Below, piece after piece: positions 14,723-23,627 of a stretch of DNA of 36,674 bases (its first letter is position 1; each line of letters begins with the position of its first letter). The stretch spans positions 1 to 36,674 of the forward strand of contig CAVIBB010000009.1 of assembly GCA_963640745.1 (NCBI GenBank), read 5' to 3'. The position numbers were made by a program, and so were the translations under genes. The stretch is from Paratractidigestivibacter sp963640745 (GTDB lineage Bacteria; Actinomycetota; Coriobacteriia; Coriobacteriales; Atopobiaceae). The notes below the pieces were generated by a model. It was given only the letters and a program-made list of their open reading frames with translations, was not told the DNA's origin and searched no databases.

Positions 14723-17700
14723 CTACTCGGCGGATTTGAGGGCGCCGACCATGTCGATGCGGTCGAGGCTGCGGTTGGTCATGACGTTGACCATGAGCGT
14801 GAAGGCGAAGGCCAGGGCCGCGGCGATCACATAGGTTGGCCAGGCAACGATGGTGTCGAAGTAGAGCGACGGCATCTTGAGCACGTACGTCAAGCTGCGC
14901 GTGAGCGCATAGCCCGCCGGAAGGCCCGCGAGGATGCCAATCCCGGTAAGGATAAGGGTTTCTTTATTGATGTAAACATGAACCTCGGGGCGCAGGAAGC
15001 CGAGCACCTTGATGGTGGCCAGCTCGCGCTCGCGCTCGGATATATTCGTGTTCGAGAGCGTGAAGACCACGGTGAACGCGAGCGCCGCCGCCAGAACAAT
15101 GACCACGTAAACGACCGTGTTGATGAGCGTGAACGACGTCGAGAAGTCGCGCACAAGCTTGGCTGTCGAGGTCACGGAGAGCAGGCGCGCGTCATCGGCA
15201 AGGCCGTCGCAGAACTCGATCTGGGCCGTATCGTCACCGGAAAGCGTGGCAAGAAGACCGTTTTGCTCGGGCTTCTTGCCAAAGCAAGCCGCGTAGGCGG
15301 ACTCACTCATGTACATGGAGTTGCCCAGGTAGTTCATGGCAATGCCCGTGACCTCGACGTCGGCCTCGGCGAGTGTCGCGTCCTGGACATGGACGACGTC
15401 GCCCGCGGCAAAGCCCAGGACCTGCTCGGCGTTCTTTGTGATGAGGCAGCCAGACTCGCCCACGGCAAGAGGAGCGCCGGCATCGTCCGCGAGGCCCACG
15501 TAGGCGGAAAGGTCGCAGCCGTCGGGCACGACGTAAAGGGTGACCGACTCCGAGGAGTCGCCGAAGCTCGCGGTGAGGCTGTCGACGCGGAGTCGCTGGA
15601 TGGAGCCGACGCCCGAGTCGGCGCCAAGGTCAGCGGCCACCGAGTCCAGGTCGTCGGCATTAGTCACGACCATAAGGTCGTAGCGCAGGACGCCCGCCTG
15701 GCCGTATTGGCGGTCGGAGAGCGAAATCACGGTATCGCGGATGCCGAACCCGCAGATAAGAAGGGCCACGCAACCGGCGATGCCGAAGACCGTCATGAGG
15801 AAGCGGCGCTTGTAGCGGAAGATGTTGCGTGCCGTCACCTTGTTCAGGAACGAGAGACGGCTCCAGAGGGGCGTAATGCGCTCGAGCAGGATGCGGCTGC
15901 CGGCCTTAGGCGCCTTGGGCCGCATGAGCGAGGCGGGCGCCTCGCGCAGCTCGCCCACGCAGGTGGCGACGGTCGCGCCCACAATGCCGGCGGCAAAGAG
16001 CGCAATGGCGACCACGGCATAGACGACGTCGAGATGGTAGGTGAACGCAGGCAACGCATACATGGTCGAGAAGATGGTGAAGATGATGGCCGGCAGCACA
16101 ACGAAGCCCACGAAGTCACCGATAAGCCCGCCGACCAGGCACGCCGCGCCCGCATAGCTCACGTACTTGGAGAGGATGCGGCCGCGTGAGTAGCCGAGCG
16201 CCTTGTACAGGCCGATGAGGCCACGCTCCTCCTCCACCATGCGCGTCATCGTGGTAAGGCTGATGAGTACCGCGACCACAAAGAAGACGACGGGCAGGAC
16301 CGTGCCGAGGACCTCGATGCACGAGGCGTCGGACTCGACGGAGGCGTAGCTCGCGAGGTCGCCGCGGTCCTGCACGTACCAGGTGGCGTCCTCGACGTCG
16401 GCGACCTTGGCGCGGGCGTCGGCGATCTTCTCGGCGGCCTCGGCACGCTTCGAGTCGAGCGTGGCCTGCGCGTCGGCGAGCTCGGAGGCGCCGTCGGCGA
16501 GCTCGGCCTCGTTCTCGCGGATGGTCCGGCGGGCGTCGGCGATCTGCTCGGCCGCCGTATCGCGGTTCTCGTTGAGGGTCTCTTGGGCGGCGTTGAGCTG
16601 GGCCGCGGAGTCGTTCAGCTGCTGCCGGGCGGCCGCGAGCTGGTCGCGCTTTGCGTTGAGGTCGGCGAGCTGGGCCTCGAGACCCGAGACGACCTCAGCG
16701 ATGCCGGCATCGACCTGGGCGGTCACGGATTCGGACTGTTCGGCCCACGCCTGGGCCTTGGCCGCGGACTCGGCCTCCTCGGAGAGCTGGGAGAGCTGCG
16801 CCTCAAGCGCGGCGCGCTGCTCGGCGTAGCCCTCGGCGGCGGGGTCGAGAGCCGCGATGGTCTCTTCGACCTGCGCGCGGTTCTGCGCGAACTGCTGGGC
16901 AACGGCGCCCTCGACCTGCTGCTTGGCGGCCTCGATCTGGCCGTCGCGAGCCGCGCGAGCCTGCTCCATGCCGGCCTCGATCTGCGCGATACCGCTTGTG
17001 AGCTGCGCCTCGTTTGAGTCGAGCTCCGCGCGACCGGACTCAATCTGCGCCCAGCCGTCGTCGATCTGCTGTTGGGCGTCGGCGAGCTGCTCGTTGGCCG
17101 AGGCCTCTTGGTCTGCGAGCTCCTTCTTGCCGTCAGCGAGGTGACGTGCGCCGTCGTCGAGCTCGGCCCGGGCATCGTCGATCTCTTTCTGGCCGTCGGC
17201 GATCTTTTGGTTGGCGGTCGCCTCGGCGTCGTCGATGGTCGCATTCGCGTCGTCACGGATGCCCTGGGCGCGGGCGGCCTGACGCTCCTCGCGCACGTCC
17301 TCGACGCGCTGCTTGACGGCGTCGACCACGCGCTCGTACTCGTCCGAGTAGCAAAGCGGAGCCTCTGCGCCGAAAACGGCAAGGTAGACCATGGTGTAGG
17401 GCTCGATCTCGACGTTGTCGTCGGTTACAAAGAAGGTATACTGCGCACCGCCGCTCGAGCGGAACGACATCGTGCCCTCGCCGGCGTTCACATCCTGCGG
17501 GTCGAGCACGACGGCACTGATTCGGTATTCCTTGCGGGCAAAGACCGCGGTGTCAGTAGAAGCGGAGTCGGTGTCGACGTCAACATCCACGTCGACGTCG
17601 ATGTCGTCATCAGCATTGGAATCCGCACCGGAGTCGGCCGGCTCGGCATCCGTGCCCGCGTCCGCATCGGTGTCCGCATTCTCGCCGGCGCCCGCGTCGG

Positions 17701-18178
17701 CTTCGCTGCGGAAGCTCACTGCATCTCCGACACCGAGCCCTGCTTCTTGCGCATAACGCCTGGTCACGGCCACCTCGTCCGCGGACTCCGGCAGCGAGCC
17801 CTCCAAGACGAGCGGCTCGTTCAGGCCCTTGCGGGAAAGCGCGCGGACCTCCGCCTTGGCTGAGCCGGACCCGACGGTGGTGTAGACCGTCTCGCTCCAG
17901 CCGCCCTCGACCGTGCCCACCCCCTCCAGGCCCGCGAGCGCGGCCACGTCGTCGTCCGTGAGTCCGAGCGTGGACTGCACGCGAATGTCAAAGAGCCGCT
18001 GCGCATCAAAGAACTCGTCGGCCGAGTAGCGCAGGTCCAGGCAAGAAGCGCGCAGGCCCACGAGCATCGTCGCCCCCAGCGCGCAGATGACGGCAAGGGC
18101 CACGAAGCGCTTGAGTGTACCGCGCACTGTTCGAATGGTGCCCAGGTTAAAGGCCTTGTTCGAGGTTCTTCTTGCCAT
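14723..18178 (-). CDS. FtsX-type ABC transporter permease with long coiled coil
   Basis: 1151-residue membrane protein of the MacB/LolC/FtsX superfamily. One N-terminal helix (about 24-42) leads to a large extracytoplasmic region. This holds an Asp/Ala-rich low-complexity insert (about 160-210), a core domain, and a coiled coil of about 320 residues (about 280-598) rich in ADGQKEIDDARAELDDG-like heptads. The first FtsX helix bundle follows (about 623-745), then a second periplasmic-type domain and the second FtsX bundle (about 1035-1140). It partners with the ATPase gene 3 nt upstream. Exporters of this coiled-coil type act on cell-envelope substrates or peptides; the substrate is unknown. 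A divergent TetR gene suggests induced efflux or envelope stress. Confidence 0.9.
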   Translation of the reverse strand: MARRTSNKAFNLGTIRTVRGTLKRFVALAVICALGATMLVGLRASCLDLRYSADEFFDAQRLFDIRVQSTLGLTDDDVAALAGLEGVGTVEGGWSETVYTTVGSGSAKAEVRALSRKGLNEPLVLEGSLPESADEVAVTRRYAQEAGLGVGDAVSFRSEADAGAGENADTDADAGTDAEPADSGADSNADDDIDVDVDVDVDTDSASTDTAVFARKEYRISAVVLDPQDVNAGEGTMSFRSSGGAQYTFFVTDDNVEIEPYTMVYLAVFGAEAPLCYSDEYERVVDAVKQRVEDVREERQAARAQGIRDDANATIDDAEATANQKIADGQKEIDDARAELDDGARHLADGKKELADQEASANEQLADAQQQIDDGWAQIESGRAELDSNEAQLTSGIAQIEAGMEQARAARDGQIEAAKQQVEGAVAQQFAQNRAQVEETIAALDPAAEGYAEQRAALEAQLSQLSEEAESAAKAQAWAEQSESVTAQVDAGIAEVVSGLEAQLADLNAKRDQLAAARQQLNDSAAQLNAAQETLNENRDTAAEQIADARRTIRENEAELADGASELADAQATLDSKRAEAAEKIADARAKVADVEDATWYVQDRGDLASYASVESDASCIEVLGTVLPVVFFVVAVLISLTTMTRMVEEERGLIGLYKALGYSRGRILSKYVSYAGAACLVGGLIGDFVGFVVLPAIIFTIFSTMYALPAFTYHLDVVYAVVAIALFAAGIVGATVATCVGELREAPASLMRPKAPKAGSRILLERITPLWSRLSFLNKVTARNIFRYKRRFLMTVFGIAGCVALLICGFGIRDTVISLSDRQYGQAGVLRYDLMVVTNADDLDSVAADLGADSGVGSIQRLRVDSLTASFGDSSESVTLYVVPDGCDLSAYVGLADDAGAPLAVGESGCLITKNAEQVLGFAAGDVVHVQDATLAEADVEVTGIAMNYLGNSMYMSESAYAACFGKKPEQNGLLATLSGDDTAQIEFCDGLADDARLLSVTSTAKLVRDFSTSFTLINTVVYVVIVLAAALAFTVVFTLSNTNISERERELATIKVLGFLRPEVHVYINKETLILTGIGILAGLPAGYALTRSLTYVLKMPSLYFDTIVAWPTYVIAAALAFAFTLMVNVMTNRSLDRIDMVGALKSAE

Positions 18179-18181
18179 GGG

Positions 18182-18883
18182 TTACCACTCGATCTGGGCG
18201 ATAGGAAGCGGACTGTCGTTGACGCTCATCTCGGTCACGCGGCCGCTCTTGAAGCGGATGAGGCGGTCGGCCATGTCCGCGAGCGCCGCGTTATGCGTGA
18301 CGATGACCACGGTGATGCCCTCGCGGCGGCAGGTGTCCTGAAGCAGCTGCAGAATCTGCTTGCCCGTCTGGTAGTCGAGGGCGCCCGTGGGCTCGTCGCA
18401 AAGAAGGAGCTTGGGGTTCTTGGCCAAGGCGCGGGCGATGGAGACACGCTGCTGCTCGCCGCCCGAGAGCTGGGCCGGGAAGTTGTTTAGGCGCTCGGCA
18501 AGGCCAACCTTGCCCAGGGTCTCCTCAGCGTCGAGGGAATCGGGGCAGATCTGGGCCGCAAGCTCGACGTTCTCGAGCGTGGTGAGGTTGGGCACGAGGT
18601 TGTAGAACTGGAAGACGAAGCCCACATCGGCGCGGCGGAAGAGCACGAGGTCGTTCTCGCCGGCTTCACTGATGTCGCGGCCGCCCACGACGACGCGACC
18701 GCTCGTGGCGCGGTCCATGCCGCCGAGGATGTTGAGCGCGGTCGTCTTGCCGGCGCCGGATTGACCGAGGATGACGGCGAGCTCGCCCTTCTCCACGACA
18801 AAGCTCGCGCCGTCAAGGGCGTTGATCTTCGCGGAGCCCTCCCCGTAGCTGCGGACGACGTCGGAAAACTCGATGTAGGGCAT
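18182..18883 (-). CDS. ABC transporter ATP-binding protein (MacB/LolD type)
   Basis: 233-residue ATPase with Walker A GQSGAGKT (about residues 40-47), Q-loop in FVFQFYNLVP, signature LSGGEQQRVSIARALA, Walker B LLLCDEPTGALD and the switch histidine in VIVTHN. It powers the FtsX-type permease whose start is 3 nt after this stop. The ATG at 18883 has a strong SD (AAGGAG). The layout ATPase then giant permease, with a divergent TetR regulator, is typical of MacB-like exporters. Confidence 0.95.
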   Translation of the reverse strand: MPYIEFSDVVRSYGEGSAKINALDGASFVVEKGELAVILGQSGAGKTTALNILGGMDRATSGRVVVGGRDISEAGENDLVLFRRADVGFVFQFYNLVPNLTTLENVELAAQICPDSLDAEETLGKVGLAERLNNFPAQLSGGEQQRVSIARALAKNPKLLLCDEPTGALDYQTGKQILQLLQDTCRREGITVVIVTHNAALADMADRLIRFKSGRVTEMSVNDSPLPIAQIEW

Positions 18884-19010
18884 GCGTGCTCCTTAATGCG
18901 CGGGGAATGCCGAGGGACGGGCCACGGACCGGCAGGCGCCGGCGCGGTCCGGCGGCGCGACCCGGATTTGGGCGCGGCTTGGCAGGCAGGGCAACCGGCC
19001 GCAAAATCAC

Positions 19011-19041
19011 TCGACACAGTGTCGTATGGTCGAAGTATAGT
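19011..19041. promoter_or_regulatory. TetR operator and tetR promoter
   Basis: A perfect palindrome CGACAC-A-GTGTCG lies at 19012-19024. A second half-site CGACAC occurs further downstream near 19070. TATAGT at 19036-19041 is a good -10 for the tetR gene, placing the palindrome over its -35 region. The position in the divergent ABC/TetR gap makes it the likely TetR binding site for both directions. Confidence 0.6.
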
Positions 19042-19135
19042 AAGGCGCATCCAGGCGGCCGGGGTCTTCTCGACACACGGGCGGCAATTGTCGAGCAAAG
19101 CGCCGAGAAGGGCCCGCGAAGAAAGACGAGCGCAC

Positions 19136-19687
19136 ATGAAGAAGCAGCCGCAGATTACCGAGCAGACCCGCGCCAACCTGCGCGAGGCGTTCTGGAGCCT
19201 TTACGCCGAGCGCCCCATCGAGCGCATCCCCGTTCGCGAGATCTGCGAGCGCGCCGGGTACAACCGCGCCACGTTCTACCTCTACTACCACGATGTCTAC
19301 GAGGTGCTGGAGGAGGTCGAGACCACGGTGCTCGCAGGCATCGATGCGCTGGTTGAGGGCCTGGTCGCGCGCGGCGAGAAGCTCGATTTCACCGAGCATA
19401 TGGGCCTTATCTTCCAGATGGCGGCCGACTGGCGCGCCTACACCGAGGTGCTTCTTGGCCAAAACGGCGATCCGGTTTTTGTCGAGCGACTCAAGGAGGC
19501 GATCCGACCCTTGGTCGAGCAGTTCGTCCTGCCGGCCCAGGGCCTCGACGAGCAGGCACGCCGAGTGATCGGCGAGTTCTACCTGTCTGGAATTCTTGCC
19601 GCCGTCCGCGCCTGGCTCGCCGAGGAGGAGCCCATGCCCATCGACGAGCTCATCCGCATCATCGTCGGAACCGTGTTTCCCGCATAG
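19136..19687 (+). CDS. TetR/AcrR family transcriptional regulator
   Basis: 183 residues. The N-terminal helix-turn-helix runs to about residue 55, with the recognition stretch IPVREICERAGYNRATFYLYYHDVYEVLEE. The rest is the helical ligand-binding domain, ending in DELIRIIVGTVFPA. The start at 19136 is the first Met before the conserved HTH, with only a weak SD (GACGAG); the frame is open upstream but those codons are intergenic. It is divergent from the ABC exporter genes and most likely represses them. The ligand is unknown. Confidence 0.88.
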   Translation: MKKQPQITEQTRANLREAFWSLYAERPIERIPVREICERAGYNRATFYLYYHDVYEVLEEVETTVLAGIDALVEGLVARGEKLDFTEHMGLIFQMAADWRAYTEVLLGQNGDPVFVERLKEAIRPLVEQFVLPAQGLDEQARRVIGEFYLSGILAAVRAWLAEEEPMPIDELIRIIVGTVFPA

Positions 19688-19731
19688 GCGCGCCGCCGGG
19701 TCGACGCGCGCCGGCGGCGCGCACGGCCCCG

Positions 19732-19777
19732 GCAAAGAAAAGCCCCTCGGACCGAAAGACCTCCGGACCCGAGGGGC
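19732..19777 (-). terminator. Terminator after NCS2 permease gene
   Basis: GCCCCTCGG (19742-19750) pairs with CCGAGGGGC (19769-19777). Read on the minus strand the hairpin is followed by TTTTCTTT, so it ends the permease transcript and may also stop tetR reading from the other side. Confidence 0.85.
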
Positions 19778-19822
19778 AGCGCCAGCGATGCCGACGGAGC
19801 GACCGTCGAAGTCCCAGCCGCT

Positions 19823-21136
19823 CTACGACACGAAGAAGTACACGAGGAACGCCACGGCGGCGACCCACATCAAGGGCTTGACCTCCTTGGCCTCGTGCTT
19901 AAAGATGGCGATAACCACATAAGAGATGAAACCGAGGCCGATGCCGGCGGAGATGGAGTACGCAAACGGCACGCCGGCGGCGATCATGAAGGCCGGGAAA
20001 CCCTCGGAGATGTCGGACCAGTCGATCTCGGTGACCTCGGACATCATCAGGTAGCCGACGTAGACCAACGCGCCGCAGGTAGCGGCACTCGAGACGCAGG
20101 CAACGACCGGCGAGAAGAACGCGGTCAGCACAAAGAGCAGGCCCGTGACGACGGAAGCGAGGCCGGTGCGCCCGCCGTCGGCGGCGCCGGAGGTCGACTC
20201 GACGAAAGTCGTGATCGAGGAGACGCCAAAGAGGCCGCCCGCGGCAGCGGCCGCGGAGTCGACGAGCAGGATCTCGCGGATGTTCTCGACCTCGCCGTCC
20301 TCGGTTAGGAACTCACCCTGCTTGGCAACGGCCATGGCAGTGCCCATGGTGTCGAAGAAGTCGCTCATGAGCAGCGAGAAGGCGACCACGAGCAGCGTCG
20401 GGTCCGTCAGCACCTTGACGAGGGCGATGCTGCCGTCCGAGGTCGCGGCAAAGGGCGCGCCGAAGGTGGAGAGGTCGAGCTTGGCAATCAGCGAGGTCGG
20501 GATCGGCGTGACGCCAAGCGGGATGCCGGCGAGCACGGCGACCGCGATGCCGATGAGCAGCGAGCCGCGGACCCCGGCGCACGCGAGGGCCACGGTGACC
20601 ACGATGGAGATCACGCCGACGATGAAGGTCGGCGAGGCAACGTCGCCCAGCCCCACCAGCGTGCCGTTGCCGGCGGTGATGATGCCGGCGTCGGTCAGGC
20701 CGATCATCGCGATGAAGAGGCCGAGGCCCACCGAGATCGCGTGGCGCAGGACGACCGGGATGGCGTCCATGATGGCTTCGCGCAAGCCGCACACGACGAG
20801 CAGCAAGATCACGATGCCCTCGAGGAAGATGACGCCCATGGCAATGTGCCAGTCACCGCCGCACAGCGTGGTGGTGATGCCCGCGACCATCGCGTTGATG
20901 CCCAGGCCGGACGCGCAGGCGAGCGGGCGGTTCGAGAAGAGGCCCATGCAAATGGTCATGATGCCGGCGCCCACGCAGGTCGCGCAGGCGAGCGCCTCGG
21001 AGTCGATGCCCGCGGCCGAGAGCACGGCCGGGTTCACCGCGATGATGTAGGCCATCGCGAGGAACGTGGTCACGCCGGCGCGAATCTCCGTCGCCGTCGA
21101 CGAGCCGCGCTCGCTTATATGGAAGAACTTGTCCAT
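19823..21136 (-). CDS. NCS2 family purine permease (AzgA/PbuG-like)
   Basis: 437-residue polytopic membrane protein of the nucleobase-cation symporter-2 group, AzgA-like branch. Motifs include MAYIIAVNPAVLSAAG near the N-terminus, NRPLACASGLGINAMVAG, the central SDFFDTMGT and VESTSGAADGGRTGLASVVTG, which carries the family substrate-site residues. It probably imports hypoxanthine, guanine or adenine with protons. The ATG at 21136 has SD GAGGGG. It stands alone on its strand, with a good terminator after it and two hairpins in its upstream region; I see no purine riboswitch. Confidence 0.92.
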   Translation of the reverse strand: MDKFFHISERGSSTATEIRAGVTTFLAMAYIIAVNPAVLSAAGIDSEALACATCVGAGIMTICMGLFSNRPLACASGLGINAMVAGITTTLCGGDWHIAMGVIFLEGIVILLLVVCGLREAIMDAIPVVLRHAISVGLGLFIAMIGLTDAGIITAGNGTLVGLGDVASPTFIVGVISIVVTVALACAGVRGSLLIGIAVAVLAGIPLGVTPIPTSLIAKLDLSTFGAPFAATSDGSIALVKVLTDPTLLVVAFSLLMSDFFDTMGTAMAVAKQGEFLTEDGEVENIREILLVDSAAAAAGGLFGVSSITTFVESTSGAADGGRTGLASVVTGLLFVLTAFFSPVVACVSSAATCGALVYVGYLMMSEVTEIDWSDISEGFPAFMIAAGVPFAYSISAGIGLGFISYVVIAIFKHEAKEVKPLMWVAAVAFLVYFFVS

Positions 21137-21175
21137 AGTTGTCCCCTCTTCCTTACTTGAACTATTTGAAGACGG

Positions 21176-21261
21176 TTTAGTGGTTTATCACTAAACGCAA
21201 GCTGAAGGGGCAGATTTCATGCGTCTGTGCCCGTGACGCAACGAAACCAGGCGGGTTTCGT
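21176..21261. promoter_or_regulatory. Two inverted repeats upstream of NCS2 permease
   Basis: TTTAGTG (21176-21182) mirrors CACTAAA (21189-21195) around a 6-bp centre, 40 bp before the permease start; it has the size of a repressor operator. A second inverted repeat, ACGAAACC (21241-21248) with GGTTTCGT (21254-21261), lies further upstream. Neither has a T run. The bound factor is unknown. Confidence 0.5.
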
Positions 21262-21414
21262 CGCACATTCGATATCGTTTGGCGCGGCCCGTCGCGCGAG
21301 GTGTCTGCTTCGCGAAGGTAAACAATCCCGGGCGGCAACGAAGGCGGGTGCGGGCGCCCCTAAACTCACTCGGGTATTTCTCGCTCCGTGTTGTTTGTTT
21401 TGGGGGTCTCATCT

Positions 21415-22578
21415 ATGAAGAAGGGCCTGATCGCGCTCGCGGCGGGGGCTTTTGCCCTTGGGTTCGCCGAGTTCGTCGTCATGGGCATCATCACCAACGT
21501 CGCCGCAGGGGTCGGCGTCACGGTTCCCGAGGCGGGCGGGTTCATCTCCGCCTACGCGATCGGCGTCTGCTTCGGCACCCTTATCCTGGTGTTCGGGCAC
21601 AACGTCGCCCCCAAGAAACTCCTGCTGCTGTTCATGGCGCTATGCTTCGCGGGCAACGCGCTCGCGGCCGCCTCGCCCGACGCGACGACGCTGACGGTTG
21701 CGCGTTTTATCTCCGGCATGCCGCACGGCGCGTTCTTTGGCACGGGGACCATCGTCGCGAAGGCGCTCGCCGATAAGGGCCAGGAGAACCGCGCCGTCGC
21801 CATCATGGTCCTGGGGCAGACGCTCGCGAACACCATCGGCGTCCCCTTCGGCACGCTGCTCGCGGGCCTCGTGAGCTGGCGCGCCGCGTTCGTCTTCGTA
21901 GCGGCGTGGGCGCTCATGTCGTTCGCGCTCATCGCGAGGCTCGTGCCGCAGGTCGCGCCCGCCCAGAGCGCCGGGTTCGCGAGCCAGTTCAAGTTCCTCG
22001 GGCGTCCGGGGCCCTGGGTCGTGCTCGGCGCGGTTTTCCTCGGCAACTCGGGAATCTTCTGCTGGTGGAGCTACGTGTCGCCGTGGCTCGAGACCGTCGG
22101 CGGCTGGTCCGAGGCCGCGCTGCCGGCGCTTCTTGTCCTCGCCGGGCTCGGCATGGTCGTGGGCTCGCAGCTCGGCGGGCAGCTCGGCGACCGCCTGACC
22201 CCGGGGCGCGCGGCTGCCGTGGGACAGGCCGTGAGCTGCGCCTCCATGCTGCTCATCTTCGCGCTCGCGGGTTCGCGCCTGAGCACCGCCGCCCTCATGT
22301 TCCTCTGCTGCGTCGGGCTCTTCTTCCCGTCAAGCCCGCAGCAACTCGCCATGGTCGAGGTCGGGCGCGGCGGCGGCGAGATGATCGGCTCGGCTTGCGT
22401 GCAGGTGGCGTTCAACGGCGGAAACGCGGTCGGCGCGAGCATCGGCCAGGCGGTACTCGACGCCGGCCTCAGCTACCGCTACCCCGCGCTCGTCGGCGCG
22501 CCCATCGCGGCCGCAGCCGTGGCGCTTCTTGCCATGTACGCCTGGCGTTTTGAGCGCGAGTACCACCCGAAGGCGTAG
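21415..22578 (+). CDS. MFS transporter, AraJ-like efflux
   Basis: 387-residue twelve-helix major facilitator protein. It starts KKGLIALAAGAFALGFAEFVVMG, a hallmark of the AraJ/YdhP sugar- and drug-efflux branch, and carries VARFISGMPHGAFFGTGTIVAKAL in the first half, as in that branch. The ATG at 21415 has only a weak GGGGG site 9 nt upstream; a GTG at 21388 is in frame but has no SD and adds a poor N-terminus. The substrate cannot be inferred. It is convergent with degV. Confidence 0.88.
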   Translation: MKKGLIALAAGAFALGFAEFVVMGIITNVAAGVGVTVPEAGGFISAYAIGVCFGTLILVFGHNVAPKKLLLLFMALCFAGNALAAASPDATTLTVARFISGMPHGAFFGTGTIVAKALADKGQENRAVAIMVLGQTLANTIGVPFGTLLAGLVSWRAAFVFVAAWALMSFALIARLVPQVAPAQSAGFASQFKFLGRPGPWVVLGAVFLGNSGIFCWWSYVSPWLETVGGWSEAALPALLVLAGLGMVVGSQLGGQLGDRLTPGRAAAVGQAVSCASMLLIFALAGSRLSTAALMFLCCVGLFFPSSPQQLAMVEVGRGGGEMIGSACVQVAFNGGNAVGASIGQAVLDAGLSYRYPALVGAPIAAAAVALLAMYAWRFEREYHPKA

Positions 22579-22669
22579 GCGCACTGCGGCAAACGCGGCA
22601 ACGGCGGGCGCGCCGCAGGCCCGTCCGCGGCGCGCGGGCGCTCGGGCCGGCGGCGTATACGGAGGCGGT

Positions 22670-22697
22670 CCCGGCTACGCCCTCCCGGCTACGCCCT
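22670..22697. repeat. 14-bp perfect tandem duplication at degV 3' end
   Basis: CCCGGCTACGCCCT is present twice in tandem (22670-22683 and 22684-22697). The second copy contains the degV stop codon and final codons, so the first copy is a duplicate lying just downstream of the gene. It is probably a slippage duplication. Confidence 0.85.
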
Positions 22698-23537
22698 AAA
22701 GAACGCGAGCGCGATGGCGCCCGGCCCCACATGCGTGCCGATGGTGGCGCCCACGGTGTAAACGGGCAGGTTTCCGTCCGGGAAGCCTGGCGCCCAGATA
22801 GCCCGCGAGTCGTCGATGTACTTGCGCAGCACCTTATCGGACAGACCCGCGTAGGCCAGCGCGATAGGCATGCCGAAGTCGATGCCTCCGGCCTTCTCGA
22901 CCTGCTCGCTCAGGAGGTTCCGGCCGTTCTTCGAGCCGCGCGCCTTGCCCAGGATCGCGATGGCTCCGTCCTCCACGGTAATTACAGGCTTGATGGAAAG
23001 AAGCGCCCCGACGCCAGCCGCCGCCGCGCCGATGCGTCCGCCGCGCCGCAGATACTCAAGGGTATCGAGCAGGCCGACCACGCAAACACGGTCGCGCATC
23101 TCGCACAGGGCGTCGGCAATCTCCACCGCGGACTTGCCCTCAGCCGCGAGGCGCAGCGCGCACTCGACGAGGACGCGCTCGCCCACACAGACGCTCGAGC
23201 TGTCGACCACGCGCACGACGGTCTTCGCGCCGGCGGCGGCCGTAACGGCCGACTGGTTCGTTCCCGAGAGCTTCGAAGAGATTGTGATGCACACGACATC
23301 CTCGCCCGCTGCGTAGGCATCCTCGAACGCCTGGCTAAAGGCGTAGGGGTTCACCTGCCCGGTCTTCGGAAGCTCGTCTTCCTCGACGAGCAGCTCGTAG
23401 AACCGCTCGTGCGACAGGTCCACGCCGTCGGCGTAAACGGTCTCGCCGAAGCTGACGGAGAGCGGGAGAACGACGAGGTCCGGGTACTCGCCGAGCAGAA
23501 TGTCGGAAGCGGAATCGGTGATGATGCGTACGGACAT
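22689..23537 (-). CDS. DegV family fatty-acid-binding protein
   Basis: 282 residues of the DegV/FakB family, which bind fatty acids; FakB members present them to the FakA kinase for phospholipid synthesis. Typical blocks are VRIITDSASDI at the N-terminus, LPKTGQVNPYAFSQAFE, the ISSKLSGTNQSA loop and LEYLRRGGRIGAAAAGVGALLSIKPVI. The ATG at 23537 has SD AAGGGA; an upstream in-frame start at 23561 lacks one. No fakA is nearby. A marR-type gene lies 90 nt upstream on the same strand and may be co-transcribed. Confidence 0.92.
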   Translation of the reverse strand: MSVRIITDSASDILLGEYPDLVVLPLSVSFGETVYADGVDLSHERFYELLVEEDELPKTGQVNPYAFSQAFEDAYAAGEDVVCITISSKLSGTNQSAVTAAAGAKTVVRVVDSSSVCVGERVLVECALRLAAEGKSAVEIADALCEMRDRVCVVGLLDTLEYLRRGGRIGAAAAGVGALLSIKPVITVEDGAIAILGKARGSKNGRNLLSEQVEKAGGIDFGMPIALAYAGLSDKVLRKYIDDSRAIWAPGFPDGNLPVYTVGATIGTHVGPGAIALAFFRA

Positions 23538-23627
23538 GGGTATCCCTTCTGCTGATTGCATAGCGGTGGGGCGGTCAGGTTTTTACTGGTAGTTGGGCGC
23601 TAAAGCGATGCCGAGCGCATCGTGGGG

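Noticed and set aside
14654..16189. 511-codon plus-strand open frame under the FtsX permease
   Set aside because: Antisense shadow with Arg/His/Glu-rich low-complexity translation and no family motif.
21137..21300. Possible purine riboswitch upstream of the NCS2 permease
   Set aside because: None of the conserved purine-aptamer loop sequences is present; only short inverted repeats.
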